Shown one piece after another: positions 36,101 through 50,600 of a stretch of 64,000 nucleotides of DNA (positions within the stretch are counted from its first letter, which is position 1; every line of letters begins with the position of its first letter). This DNA comes from Anomaloglossus baeobatrachus (Eukaryota; Chordata; Amphibia; Anura; Aromobatidae): NCBI RefSeq assembly GCF_048569485.1, contig NC_134354.1, forward strand, positions 452,865,926-452,929,925, read 5' to 3'. The notes beneath the pieces are model-generated. The model was given only the letters and a program-made list of their open reading frames with translations, was not told the DNA's origin and searched no databases. Made by a program: the position numbers and the translations under genes.

Positions 36101-37999
36101 TGGACTGGAATAGCAGAACTCCAGCTATAGCTTATTACTAGCGTCCTCTATTGGTGTTGGACTAGAATAGCAAAATACCAACTATAATGTATTACTAATG
36201 CCATCTATTAGCGTTGGACTGGAATAGAAGAACACCAGCTATAGCTTATTACTGACGCCATCTATTGGTGTTGGACTGGAATAGCAGAACACTAGCTATA
36301 GCTTATTACTGACGCCATCTATTGGTGTTGGACTGGAATAGCAGAACACTAGCTATAGCTTATTACTGACGCCATCTATTGGTGTTGGACTGGAATAGAA
36401 GAACACCAGCTATAGCTTATTACTAACACCATCTTTGGTGTTGGACTGGAATAGCAGAACACCAGCTATAGCTTATTAATAGCGCCATCTATTGGTGTTG
36501 GACTAAAATAGCAGAACACCAGCTATAGCTTATTACTGACGCCATCTATTAGTGTTGCACTGGAAAAGCAGAACACCAGCTATAGCTTATTACTGACGTC
36601 ATCTATTAGTGTTGGACTGGAATAGCAGAACACCAGCTATAGCTTTTTACTGACGCCATCTATTGGTGTTGGACTGGAATAGCAGAAAACCAGCTATAGC
36701 TTATAACTAGCTCCATCTATTGGTGTTGGACTGGAATAGCAGAACACCAGCTATAGCTTATTACTGCCGCCATCTATTGGTGTTGGACTGGAATAGCAGG
36801 ACACCAGCTTTAGCTTATTAATAGCGCCATCTATTGGTGCTGGACTGGAATAGCAGAACACCAGCTATAGCTTTTTACTGACGCCATCTATTGGTGTTGG
36901 ACTGGAATAGCAGAACACCAGCTATAGCTTATTACTGCCGCCATCTATTGGTGTTGGACTGGCATAGCAGGAAACCAGCTTTAGCTTATTAATAGCGCCA
37001 TCTATTGGTGCTGGACTGAAATAGCAGGACATCAGCTACAGCTAATTACTGACGCCATCTATTGGTGTTGGACTGGAATAGCAGAACACCAGCTACAGCT
37101 TATTAGTAATTAGCTCCATCTATTGGTGTTGTAATGGAATAGCAGGACACCAGCTATAGCTTATTACTAGCGCCATCTATTGGTGTTGGACTGGAATAGC
37201 AGAACACCAGCTATAGCTTATTACTGACACCATCTATTGGTGTTGGACTGGAATAGCAGGACAGCAGCTATAACTTATTACTAACTAGCGTCATCTATTG
37301 GTATTGGCCTGGAATAGTGAAACACCAGCTATAGCTTATTACTAGCGCCATCTATTGGTGTTGGGCTAGAAGAGCAGGACACCAGCTATAGCTTATTACT
37401 AGCGCCATCTATTGGTGTTGGACTGAAATAGCAGAACACCAGCTATAGCTTATCACTGACTCCATCTATTAGTGTTGGACTGGAATAGCAGAACAGCAGC
37501 TATAGCTTATTACTGACGCCATCTATTAGTGTTGGACTGGAATAGCAGAACACCAGCTGTAGCTTTTTACTGACGCCATCTATTGGTGTTGTGCTGGAAT
37601 AGCAGAACACTAGCTATAGCTTATTGCTAATTAGCTCCATCTATTGGTGTTCGACTGGAATACCAGGACACCAGCTATAGCTTATTACTAACTAGTGCCA
37701 TCTATTTGTGTTGGCCTGGAATAGCAGAAAACCAGCTATAGCTTATTACTAGCTCCACCTATTGGTGTTGGACTGGAATAGCAGGACAGCAGCTATAACT
37801 TATTACTAACTAGCGTCATCTATTGGAATTGGCTTGGAATAGTGAAACACCAGCTATAGCTTATTACTAGCGCCATCTATTGGTGTTGGGCTAGAATAGC
37901 AGGACACCAGCTATAGCTTATTACTAGCCGACATCTATTGGTGTTGGATTGGAATAGCAGAAAACCAGCTATAGTTTATTACTGCCGACATCTATTGGT

Positions 38000-38042
38000 T
38001 TTCCACCTTGATAAAGCTATCCTCGCGAAACGCGCGTCGGAT
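38000..38042 (+). ncRNA. Hammerhead-like ribozyme motif (small, dimer-type)
   Basis: Order of parts: a stem I strand TCCACC, a core TTGATAA, a short stem-loop AGCTATCCTCGC, GAAA, the palindrome CGCGCG, then TC and the other stem I strand GGATGGA. Stem I can pair at five of six positions. In published small hammerhead variants from Penelope-like elements, stem III is a short palindrome that pairs between two RNA molecules, which is the arrangement seen here. The core differs from CTGATGA at two positions, so activity is doubtful for this copy. Confidence 0.5.
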
Positions 38043-38671
38043 GGAGACCCCTGGACACTCTTAGGGATGCCTTCCTACACTTCATAGGGACTGTCTGTTT
38101 TTACGGCTGGCTTTCCTGCGTTGGTTTACTCTGCACCTCAGCACTTTAGGTAAGAGAATTTTTTCAAGTCGCACACTCGTGCTATATGATTACTTCATGC
38201 TGATCCTCTTTTCTGCTGTGCACCAGTGTTTAGTAACAGTAAGCCAGCGGGACCACCATGATTCCCCACCCATACATGGTGGGTAACCACGGTTTGATCT
38301 GACCATATCTTACCTCCCATTCTGCAGCCCCTTTTTTTTTCCTGTGTATTTTTCCAACTATTTTGACCTCTTTAGGCTGTTTGCCGCCATCTATATAGAT
38401 ATTTACTAGTTGATTTTTTGATTCATTTGACTGGCTATTTAAACTGGTCTAATCCTATATGTCGGCATCCTTAGGATATATTGGTAGTGCACCATTTTAA
38501 TGAAATATCTGTCTTGTTGTGTATTCAATAAAAAATATGTATATTTTTGCACTTTACTCTTGTTCTCCCGTTGTTCATTCCTATAATGAGTAGTGCTGGC
38601 ACCTTCCCTGCCTAAATTAGGTAGGCCTGGTGCTTATTATCATATGGCTCTTGATGTGAGTTATGTTTTGT
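38000..38671 (+). mobile_element. 672-bp retroelement-like insertion in the 57-bp satellite
   Basis: The unique 672 bp is bracketed by a 14-bp direct repeat CGACATCTATTGGT at 37986-37999 and 38672-38685. The same satellite unit without the insertion, carrying one copy of the 14-mer, is found at 35572-35585 with matching flanks on both sides, so the target duplication is directly visible. The insertion begins with a hammerhead-like motif (see 38000-38042). It has no long open frame and carries an AATAAAAAATATG-type end near 38525. The class is probably a non-autonomous Penelope-like element, by analogy with short hammerheads known from them. Confidence 0.8.
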
Positions 38672-41600
38672 CGACATCTATTGGTGTTGGATTGGAATAG
38701 CAGAAAACCAGCTATAGCTTATTACTAGCTCAACCTATTGGTGTTGGACTGGAATAGCAGAACACCAGCTATATCTTATTAATAGCGCCATCTATTGGTG
38801 TTGGACTGAAATAGCAGAACACCAGCTATAGCTTATTACTGACGCCATCTATTAGTGTTGCACTGGAAAAGCAGAACACCAGCTATAGCTTATTACTGAC
38901 GTCATCTATTAGTGTTGCACTGGAATAGCAGAACACCAGCTATAGCTTTTTACTGACGCCATCTATTGGTGTTGGACTGGAATAGCAGAACACCAGTTAT
39001 AGCTTATTACTGACGCCATCTATTGGTGTTGGACTGGAATAGCAGGACACCAGCTTTAGCTTATTAATAGCGCCATCTATTGGTGCTGGACTGGAATAGC
39101 AGAACACCAGCTATAGATTTTTACTGACGCCATCTATTGGTGTTGGACTGGAATAGCAGAAAACCAGCTATAGCTTATAACTAGCTCCATCTATTGGTGT
39201 TGGACTGGAATAGCAGAACACCAGCTATAGCTTATTACTGCCGCCATCTATTGGTGTTGGACTGGAATAGCAGGACACCAGCTTTAGCTTATTAATAGCG
39301 CCATCTATTGGTGCTGGACTGAAATAGCAGGACATCAGCTACAGCTAATTACTGACGCCATCTATTGGTGTTGGACTGGAATAGCAGAACACCAGCTACA
39401 GCTTATTAGTAATTAGCTCCATCTATTGGTGTTGTAATGGAATAGCAGGACACCAGCTATAGCTTTTTACTAGCGCCATCTATTGGTGTTGGACTGGAAT
39501 AGCAGAACACCAGCTATAGTTTATTACTGACAACATCTAGTGATGTTGGACTGGAATAGCAAGACACCAGCTATAGCTTATTACTGACACCATCTATTGG
39601 TGTTGGACTGAAATAGCAGAACACCAGCTACAGCATATTAATAATTAGTTTCATCTATTGGTGTTGTACTGGAATAGCAGGACAGCAGCTATAACTTATT
39701 ACTAACTAGCGTCATCTATTGGTATTGGCCTGGAATAGTGAAACACTAGCTATAGCTTATTACTAGCGCCATCTATTGGTGTTGGGCTAGAATAGCAGGA
39801 CACCAGCTATAGCTTATTACTGCCGCCATCTATTGGTGTTGGACTGGAATAGCAGGACACCAGCTTTAGCTTATTAATAGCGCCATCTATTGGTGCTGGA
39901 CTGAAATAGCAGGACATCAGCTACAGCTAATTACTGACGCCATCTATTGGTGTTGGACTAGAATAGCAGAACACCAGCTACAGCTTATTAGTAATTAGCT
40001 CCATCTATTGGTGTTGTAATGGAATAGCAGGACACCAGCTATAGCTTTTTACTAGCGCCATCTATTGGTGTTGGACTGGAATAGCAGAACACCAGCTATA
40101 GTTTATTACTGACAACATCTAGTGATGTTGGACTGGAATAGCAAGACACCAGCTATAGCTTATTACTGACACCATCTATTGGTGTTGGACTGAAATAGCA
40201 GAACACCAGCTACAGCATATTAATAATTAGTTTCATCTATTGGTGTTGTACTGGAATAGCAGGACAGCAGCTATAACTTATTACTAACTAGCGTCATCTA
40301 TTGGTATTGGCCTGGAATAGTGAAACACTAGCTATAGCTTATTACTAGCGCCATCTATTGGTGTTGGGCTAGAATAGCAGGACACCAGCTATAGCTTATT
40401 ACTAGCGCCATCTATTGGTGTTGGACTGGAATAGCAGAACACCAGCTATAGCTTATTACTAACTAGCGCCATCTATTGGTGTTGGATTGGAATAGCAGGA
40501 CACCAGCTATAGCTTATTACTAACTAGCGCCATCTATTGGTGTTGGATTGGAATAGCAGGACACCAGCTATAGCTTATTACTAGCGCCATCTATTGATGT
40601 TGGACTGGAATAGCAGAACACCAGGTATAGCTTATTACTAGCGTCATCTATTGGTGTTGGACTGGAATAGCAGAATACCAGCTATAATTTATTACTAACG
40701 CCATCTATTAGCGTTGGACTGGAATAGCAGAACACCAGCTATAGCTTATTACTGGCACCATCTGTTGGTGTTGGACTGCAATAGCAGAACACTAGCTATA
40801 GCTTATTACTGACGCCATCTATTGGTGTTAGACTAGAAAAGCAGAACACCAGCTACAGCGTATTAATAATTAGTTCCATCTATTGGTGTTGTACTGGAAT
40901 AGCAGGACAGCAGCTATAACTTATTACTAACAAGCGCCATCTATTGATATTGGCCTGGAATAGTGAAACACCAGCTATAGCTTATTACTAGCGCCATCTT
41001 TTGGTGTTGGACTAGAATAGCAGGACACCAGCTATAGATTATTACTATCGCCATCTATTGGTGTTGGACTGGAATAGCAGAACACCAGGTATAGCTTATT
41101 ACTAGCGTCATCTATTGGTGTTGGACTGGAATAGCAGGACACCAGCTATAGCTTATTACTGACTCCATCTATTGGTATTGGGCTGGAATAGCAGAACACC
41201 ACCTATAGCTTATTACTGACTCCATCTATTAATGTTGGACTGGAATAGCAGAACGCCAGCTATAGCTTATTACTAGCGTCCGCTATTGGTGTTGGACTAA
41301 ATTAGCAGAATACCAGCTATAACTTATTACTAACGCCATCTATTAGCGTTGGACTGGAATAGCAGAACACCAGCTATAGCTTATTACTGGCACCATCTGT
41401 TGGTGTTGGACTGGAATAGCAGGACAGCAGCTATAACTTATTACTAACTAGCGCCATCTATTGATATTGGCTTGGAATAGTGAAACACCAGCTATAGCTT
41501 ATTACTAGCGCCATCTATTGGTGTTGGACTAGAATAGCAGGACACCAGCTATAGCTTATTACTAGCGCCACCTATTGGTGTTGGATTGGAATAGCAGAAC

Positions 41601-44600
41601 ACCAGGTATAGCTTACTACTAGCGTCATCTATTGGTGTTGGACTGGAATAGCAGGACACCAGTTATAAATTATTACTGACTTCATCTATTGGTATTGGAC
41701 TGGAATAGCAGAACACCACCTATGACATATTACTGATTCCATCTATTGGTGTTGGGCTGGAATAGCAGAACTCCAGCTATAGCTTATTACTAGCGTCCTC
41801 TATTGGTGTTGGACTAGAATAGCAGAATACCAACTATAACGTATTACTAATGCCATCTATTAGCGTTGGACTGGAATAGAAGAACACCAGCTATAGCTTA
41901 TTACTGACGCCATCTATTGGTGTTGGACTGGAATAGCAGAACACTAGCTATAGCTTATTACTGACGCCATCTATTGGTGTTGGACTGGAATAGAAGAACA
42001 CCAGCTATAGCTTATTACTAACACCATCTTTGGTGTTGGACTGGAATAGCAGAACACCAGCTATAGCTTATTAATACTTCCATCTATTAGTGTTGGATTG
42101 GAAAAACAGACCACCAGCTATAGCTTATTACTGCCGACATCTATTGGTGTTGGATTGGAATAGCAGAAAACCAGCTATAGCTTATTACTAGCTCCACATA
42201 TTGGTGTTGGACTGGAATAGCAGAACACTAGCTATATCTTATTAATAGCGCCATCTATTGGTGTTGGACTAAAATAGCAGAACACCAGCTATAGCTTATT
42301 ACTGACGTCATCTATTAGTGTTGGACTGGAATAGCAGAACACCAGCTATAGCTTTTTACTGACGCCATCTATTGGTGTTGGACTGGAATAGCAGAAAACC
42401 AGCTATAGCTTATAACTAGCTCCATCTATTGGTGTTGGACTGGAATAGCAGAACACCAGCTATAGCTTATTACTGCCGCCATCTATTGGTGTTGGACTGG
42501 AATAGCAGGACACCAGCTTTAGCTTATTAATAGCGCCATCTATTGGTGCTGGACTGGAATAGCAGAACACCAGCTATAGCTTTTTACTGACGCCATCTAT
42601 TGGTGTTGGACTGGAATAGCAGAAAACCAGCTATAGCTTATAACTAGCTCCTCCATTGGTGTTGGACTGGAATAGCAGAACACCAGCTATAGCTTATTAC
42701 TGCCGCCATCTATTGGTGTTGGACTGGAATAGCAGGAAACCAGCTTTAGCTTATTAATAGCGCCATCTATTGGTGCTGGACTGAAATAGCAGGACATCAG
42801 CTACAGCTAATTACTGACGCCATCTATTGGTGTTGGACTGGCATAGCAGAACACCAGCTACAGCTTATTAGTAATTAGCTCCATCTATTGGTGTTGTAAT
42901 GGAATAGCAGGACACCAGCTATAGCTTATTACTAGCGCCATCTATTGGTGTTGGACTGGAATAGCAGAACACCAGCTATAGCTTATTACTGACACCATCT
43001 ATTGGTGTTGGACTGGAATAGCAGGACAGCAGCTATAACTTATTACTAACTAGCATCATCTATTGCTATTGGCCTGGAATAGTGAAACACCAGCTATAGC
43101 TTATTACTAGCGCCATCTATTGGTGTTGGGCTAGAATAGCAGGACACCAGCTATAGCTTATTACTAGCGCCATCTATTGGTGTTGGACTGAAATAGCAGA
43201 ACAGCAGCTATAGCTTATTACTGACGCCATCTATTAGTGTTGGACTGGAATAGCAGAACACCAGCTGTAGCTTTTTACTGACGCCATCTATTGGTGTTGG
43301 GCTGGAATAGCAGAACACTAGCTATAGCTTATTGCTAATTAGCTCCATCTATTGGTGTTCGACTGGAATACCAGGACACCAGCTATAGCTTATTACTAAC
43401 TAGTGCCATCTATTTGTGTTGGCCTGGAATAGCAGAAAACCAGCTATAGCTTATTACTAGCTCCACCTATTGGTGTTGGACTGGAAAAGCAGAACACCAG
43501 CTATAGCTTATCACTGACTCCATCTATTAGTGTTGGACTGGAATAGCAGAACAGCAGCTATAGCTTATTACTAACTAGCGTCATCTATTGGAATTGGCTT
43601 GGAATAGTGAAACACCAGCTATAGCTTATTACTAGCGCCATCTATTGGTGTTGGGCTAGAATAGCAGGACACCAGCTATAGCTTATTACTAGCCGACATC
43701 TATTGGTGTTGGATTGGAATAGCAGACCACCAGCTATAGCTTATTACTGCCGACATCTATTGGTGTTGGATTGGAATAGCAGAAAACCAGCTATAGCTAA
43801 TTACTGCCGACATCTATTGGTGTTGGATTGGAATAGCAGAAAACCAGCTATAGCTTATTACTAGCTCAACCTATTGGTGTTGGACTGGAATAGCAGAACA
43901 CCAGCTATATCTTATTAATAGCGCCATCTATTGGTGTTGGACTGAAATAGCAGAACACCAGCTATAGCTTATTACTGACGCCATCTATTAGTGTTGCACT
44001 GGAAAAGCAGAACACCAGCTATAGCTTATTACTGACGTCATCTATTAGTGTTGGACTGGAATAGCAGAACACCAGCTATAGCTTTTTATTGACGCCATCT
44101 ATTGGTGTTGGACTGGAATAGCAGAACACCAGTTATAGCTTATTACTGCCGCCATCTATTGGTGTTGGACTGGAATAGCAGGACACCAGCTTTAGCTTAT
44201 TAATAGCGCCATCTATTGGTGCTGGACTGGAATAGCAGAACACCAGCTATAGATTTTTACTGACGCCATCTATTGGTGTTGCACTGGAAAAGCAGAACAC
44301 CAGCTATAGCTTATTACTGACGTCATCTATTAGTGTTGGACTGGAATAGCAGAAAACCAGCTATAGCTTATAACTAGCTCCATCTATTGGTGTTGGACTG
44401 GAATAGCAGAACACCAGCTATAGCTTATTACTGCCGCCATCTATTGGTGTTGGACTGGAATAGCAGGACACCAGCTTTAGCTTATTAATAGCGCCATCTA
44501 TTGGTGCTGGACTGAAATAGCAGGACATCAGCTACAGCTAATTACTGACGCCATCTATTGGTGTTGGACTGGAATAGCAGAACACCAGCTACAGCTTATT

Positions 44601-47600
44601 AGTAATTAGCTCCATCTATTGGTGTTGTAATGGAATACCAGGACACCAGCTATAGCTTTTTACTAGCGCCATCTATTGGTGTTGGACTGGAATAGCAGAA
44701 CACCAGCTATAGTTTATTACTGACAACATCTAGTGATGTTGGACTGGAATAGCAAGACACCAGCTATAGCTTATTACTGACACCATCTATTGGTGTTGGA
44801 CTGAAATAGCAGAACACCAGCTATAGCTTATTACTAACTAGTGCCATCTATTGGTGTTGGCCTGAAATAGCAGAAAACCAGCTATAGCTTATTACTAGCT
44901 CCACCTATTGGTGTTGGACTGGAATAGCAGAACACCAGCTATAGCTATTACTGCCGCCATCTATTGGTGTTGGACTGGAATAGCAGGACACCAGCTTTAG
45001 CTTATAAATAGCGCCATCTATTGGTGTTGGACTGAAATAGCAGGACACCAGCTATAGCTTATTACTGACGCCATCTATTGGTGTTGGACTGGAATAGCAG
45101 AACACCAGCTGTAGCTTTTTACTGACGCCATCTATTGGTGTTGGACTGGAATAGCAGAACACTAGCTATAGCTTATTACTAATTAGCTCCATCTATTGGT
45201 GTTGGACTGGAATACCAGGACACCAGCTATAGCTTATTACTAACTAGTGCCATCTATTGGTGTTGGCCTGAAATAGCAGAAAACCAGCTATAGCTTATTA
45301 CTAGCTCCACCTATTGGTGTTGGACTGGAATAGCAGAACACCAGCTATAGCTATTACTGCCGCCATCTATTGGTGTTGGACTGGAATAGCAGGACACCAG
45401 CTTTAGCTTATAAATAGCGCCATCTATTGGTGTTGGACTGAAATAGCAGGACACCAGCTATAGCTTATTACTGACGCCATCTATTGGTGTTGGACTGGAA
45501 TAGCAGAATACCAAATACAGCTTATTAATAATTAGCTCCATCTATTGGTACTGTAATGGAATAGCAGGACACCAGCTTTAACTTATTACTAACTAGCGCC
45601 ATCTATTGGTGTTGGCCTGGAATAGTAGAACCCAAGCTATAGCTTATTACTAGCGTCATCTATTGGTGTTGGACTGGAATAGCAGAACACCAGCTATAGC
45701 TTATTACTAGTTCCATCTATTGGTGTTGGACTGGAATAGCAGAACACCAGCTATAGCTTATTACTGCCGACATCTATTGGTGTTGGATTGCAAAAGCAGG
45801 ACATCAGCTATAGCTTATTACTAGCTCCACCTATTGGTGTTGGACTGGAATAACAGAACACCAGCTATATCTTATTAGTAGCGCCATCTATTGCTGTTGG
45901 ACTGAAATAGCAGAACACCAGCTATAGCTTATCACTGACTCCATCTATTAGTGTTGGACTGGAATAGCAGAACAGCAGCTATAGCTTATTACTGACGCCA
46001 TCTATTAGTGTTGGACTGAAATAGCAGAACACCAGCTATAGCTTACAACTGACTCCATCTATTAGTGTTGGACTGGAATAGCAGAACAGCAGCTATAGCT
46101 TATTACTGACGCCATCTATTGGTGTTGGACTGGAATAGCAGAACACCAGCTATAGCTTTTTACTGACGCCATCTATTGGTGTTGGACTGGAATAGCAGAA
46201 CACTAGCTATAGCTTATTGCTAATTAGCTCCATCTATTGGTGTTCGACTGGAATACCAGGACACCAGCTATAGCTTATTACTAACTAGTGCCATCTATTG
46301 GTGTTGGCCTGGAATAGCAGAAAACCAGCTATAGCTTATTACTAGCTCCACCTATTGGTGTTGGACTGGAATAGCAGGACAGCAGCTATAACTTATTACT
46401 AACTAGCGTCATCTATTGGAATTGGCTTGGAATAGTGAAACACCAGCTGTAGCTTATTACTAGCGCCATCTATTGGTGTTGGGCTAGAATAGCAGGACAC
46501 CAGCTATAGCTTATTACTAGCCGACATCTATTGGTGTTGGATTGGAATAGCAGACCACCACATATAGCTTATTACTGCCGACATCTATTGGTGTTGGATT
46601 GGAATAGCAGAAAACCAGCTATAGCTTATTACTGCCGACATCTATTGGTGTAGGATTGGAATAGCAGAAAACCAGCTATAGCTTATTACTAGCTCCACCT
46701 ATTGGTGTTGGACTGGAATAGCAGAACATCAGCTATATCTTATTAATAGCGCCATCTATTGGTGTTGGACTGAAATAGCAGAACACCAGCTATAGCTTAT
46801 TACTGACGCCATCTATTAGTGTTGCACTGGAAAAGCAGAACACCAGCTATAGCTTATTACTGACGTCATCTATTAGTGTTGGACTGGAATAGCAGAACAC
46901 CAGCTATAGCTTTTTACTGACGCCATCTATTGGTGTTGGACTGGAATAGCAGAAAACCAGCTATAGCTTATAACTAGCTACATCTATTGGTGTTGGACTG
47001 GAATAGCAGAACACCAGTTATAGCTTATTACTGCCGCCATCTATTGGTGTTGGACTGGAATAGCAGGACACCAGCTTTAGCTTATTAATAGCGCCATCTA
47101 TTGGTGCTGGACTGGAATAGCAGAACACCAGCTATAGCTTTTTACTGACGCCATCTATTGGTGTTGGACTGGAATAGCAGAAAACCAGCTATAGCTTATA
47201 ACTAGCTCCATCTATTGGTGTTGGACTGGAATAGCAGAACACCAGCTATAGCTTATTTCTGCCGCCATCTATTGGTGTTGGACTGGAATAGCAGGACACC
47301 AGCTTTAGCTTATTAATAGCGCCATCTATTGGTGCTGGACTGAAATAGCAGGACATTAGCTACAGCTAATTACTGACGACATCTATTGGTGTTGGACTGG
47401 AATAGCAGAACACCAGCTACAGCTTATTAGTAATTAGCTCCATCTATTGGTGTTGTAATGGAATAGCAGGACACCAGCTATAGCTTTTTACTAGCGCCAT
47501 CTATTGGTGTTGGACTGGAATAGCAGAACACCAGCTATATCTTATTAGTAGCGCCATCTATTGGTGTTGGACTGTAATAGCAGAACACCAGCTATAGCTT

Positions 47601-50600
47601 ATCACTGACTCCATCTATTAGTGTTGGACTGGAATAGCAGAACAGCAGCTATAGCTTATTACTGACGCCATCTATTAGTGTTGGACTGGAATAGCAGAAC
47701 ACCAGCTGTAGCTTTTTACTGACGCCATCTATTGGTGTTGGACTGGAATAGCAGAACACTAGCTATAGCTTATTACTAACTAGTGCCATCTATTGGTGTT
47801 GGCCTGAAATAGCAGAAAACCAGCTATAGCTTATTACTAGCTCCACCTATTGGTGTTGGACTGGAATAGCAGAACACCAGCTATAGCTATTACTGCCGCC
47901 ATCTATTGGTGTTGGATTGGAATAGCAGGACACCAGCTTTAGCTTATAAATAGCGCCATCTATTGGTGTTGGACTGAAATAGCAGGACATCAGCTACAGC
48001 TAATTACTGACGCCATCTATTGGTGTTGGACTGTAATAGCAGAATACCAGCTACAGCTTATTAATAATTAGCTCCATCTATTGGTGTTGTAATGGAATAG
48101 CAGGATACCAGCTTTAACTTATTACTAACTAGCGCCATCTATTGGTGTTGGCCTGGAATAGTAGAACCCAAGCTATAGCTTATTACTAGCGTCATCTATT
48201 GGTGTTGGACTGGAATAGCAGAACACCAGCTATAGCTTATTACTAGTTCCATCTATTGGTGTTGGACTGGAATAGCAGAACACCAGCTATAGCTTATTAC
48301 TGCCGACATCTATTGGTGTTGGATTGCAAAAGCAGGACATCAGCTATAGCTTATTACTAGCTCCACCTATTGGTGTTGGACTGGAATAGCAGAACACCAG
48401 CTATATCTTATTAGTAGCGCCATCTATTGCTGTTGGACTGAAATAGCAGAACACCAGCTATAGCTTATCACTGACTCCATCTATTAGTGTTGGACTGGAA
48501 TAGCAGAACAGCAGCTATAGCTTATTACTGACGCCATCTATTAGTGTTGGACTGGAATAGCAGAACACCAGCTGTAGCTTTTTACTGACGCCATTTATTG
48601 GTGTTGGACTGGAATAGCAGAACACTAGCTATAGCTTATTACTAACTAGCTCCATCTATTGGTGTTGGACTGGAATACCAAGACACCAGCTATAGCTTAT
48701 TACTAACTAGTGCCATCTATTGGTGTTGGCCTGAAATAGCAGAAAACCAGCTATAGCTTATTACTAGCTCCACCTATTGGTGTTGGACTGGAATAGCAGA
48801 ACACCAGCTATAGCTATTACTGCCGCCATCTATTGGTGTTGGACTGGAATAGCAGGACACCAGCTTTAGCTTATAAATAGCGCCATCTATTGGTGTTGGA
48901 CTGAAATAGCAGGACATCAGCTACAGCTAATTACTGACGCCATCTATTGGTGTTGGACTGGAATAGCAGAACACCAGCTATAGCTTATTACTGACGCCAT
49001 CTATTGGTGTTGGACTGGAATAGCAGAATACCAGCTACAGCTTATTAATAATTAGCTCCATCTATTGGTGTTGTAATGGAATAGCAGGACACCAGCTTTA
49101 ACTTATTACTAACTAGCGCCATCTATTGGTGTTGGCCTGGAATAGTAGAACCCAAGCTATAGCTTATTACTAGCGTCATCTATTGGTGTTGGACTGGAAT
49201 AGCAGAACACCAGCTATAGCTTATTACTAGTTCCATCTATTGGTGTTGGACTGGAATAGCAGAACACCAGCTATAGCTTATTACTGCCGACATCTATTGG
49301 TGTTGGATTGCAAAAGCAGGACATCAGCTATAGCTTTTTACTAGCTCCACCTATTGGTGTTGGACTGGAATAGCAGAACACCAGCTATATCTTATTAGTA
49401 GCGCCATCTATTGCTGTGTGACTGAAATAGCAGAACACCAGCTATAGCTTATCACTGACTCCATCTATTAGTGTTGGACTGGAATAGCAGAACAGCAGCT
49501 ATAGCTTATTACTGACGCCATCTATTAGTGTTGGACTGGAATAGCAGAACACCAGCTGTAGCTTTTTACTGACGCCATCTATTGGTGTTGGACTGGAATA
49601 GCAGAACACTAGCTATAGCTTATTACTAATTAGCTCCATCTATTGGTGTTGGACTGGAATACCAGGACATCAGCTATAGCTTATTACTGATGCCATCTAT
49701 TAGTGTTGGACTGGAATAGCAGAACACCAGCTGTAGCTTTTTACTGACGCCATCTATTGGTGTTGGACTGGAATAGCAGAACACTAGCTATAGCTTATTA
49801 CTAATAAGCTCCATCTATTAGTGTTGGACTGGAATAGCAGAACACCAGCTGTAGCTTTTTACTGACGCCATCTATTGGTGTTGGACTGGAATAGCAGAAC
49901 ACTAGCTATAGCTTATTACTAACTAGTGCCATCTATTGGTGTTGGCCTGAAATAGCAGAAAACCAGCTATAGCTTATTACTAGCTCCACCTATTAGTGTT
50001 GGACTGGAATAGCAGAACACCAGCTATAGCTATTACTGCCGCCATCTTTTGGTGTTGGACTGGAATAGCAGAACACCAGCTATAGCTTATTACTAGTTCC
50101 ATCTATTGGTGTTGGACTGGAATAGCAGAACACCAGCTATAGCTTATTACTGCCGACATCTATTGGTGTTGGATTGCAATAGCAGGACATCAGCTATAGC
50201 TTATTACTAGCTCCACCTATTGGTGTTGGACTGGAATAGCAGAACACCAGCTATATCTTATTAGTAGCGCCATCTATTGGTGTTGGACTGTAATAGCAGA
50301 ACACCAGCTATAGCTTATCACTGACTCCATCTATTAGTGTTGGACTGGAATAGCAGAACAGCAGCTATAGCTTATTACTGACGCCATCTATTAGTGTTGG
50401 ACTGGAATAGCAGAACACCAGCTGTAGCTTTTTACTGACGCCATCTATTGGTGTTGGACTGGAATAGCAGAACACTAGCTATAGCTTATTACTAATTAGC
50501 TCCATCTATTGGTGTTGGACTGGAATACCAGGACACCAGCTATAGCTTATTACTAACTAGTGCCATCTATTGGTGTTGGCCTGAAATAGCAGAAAACCAG

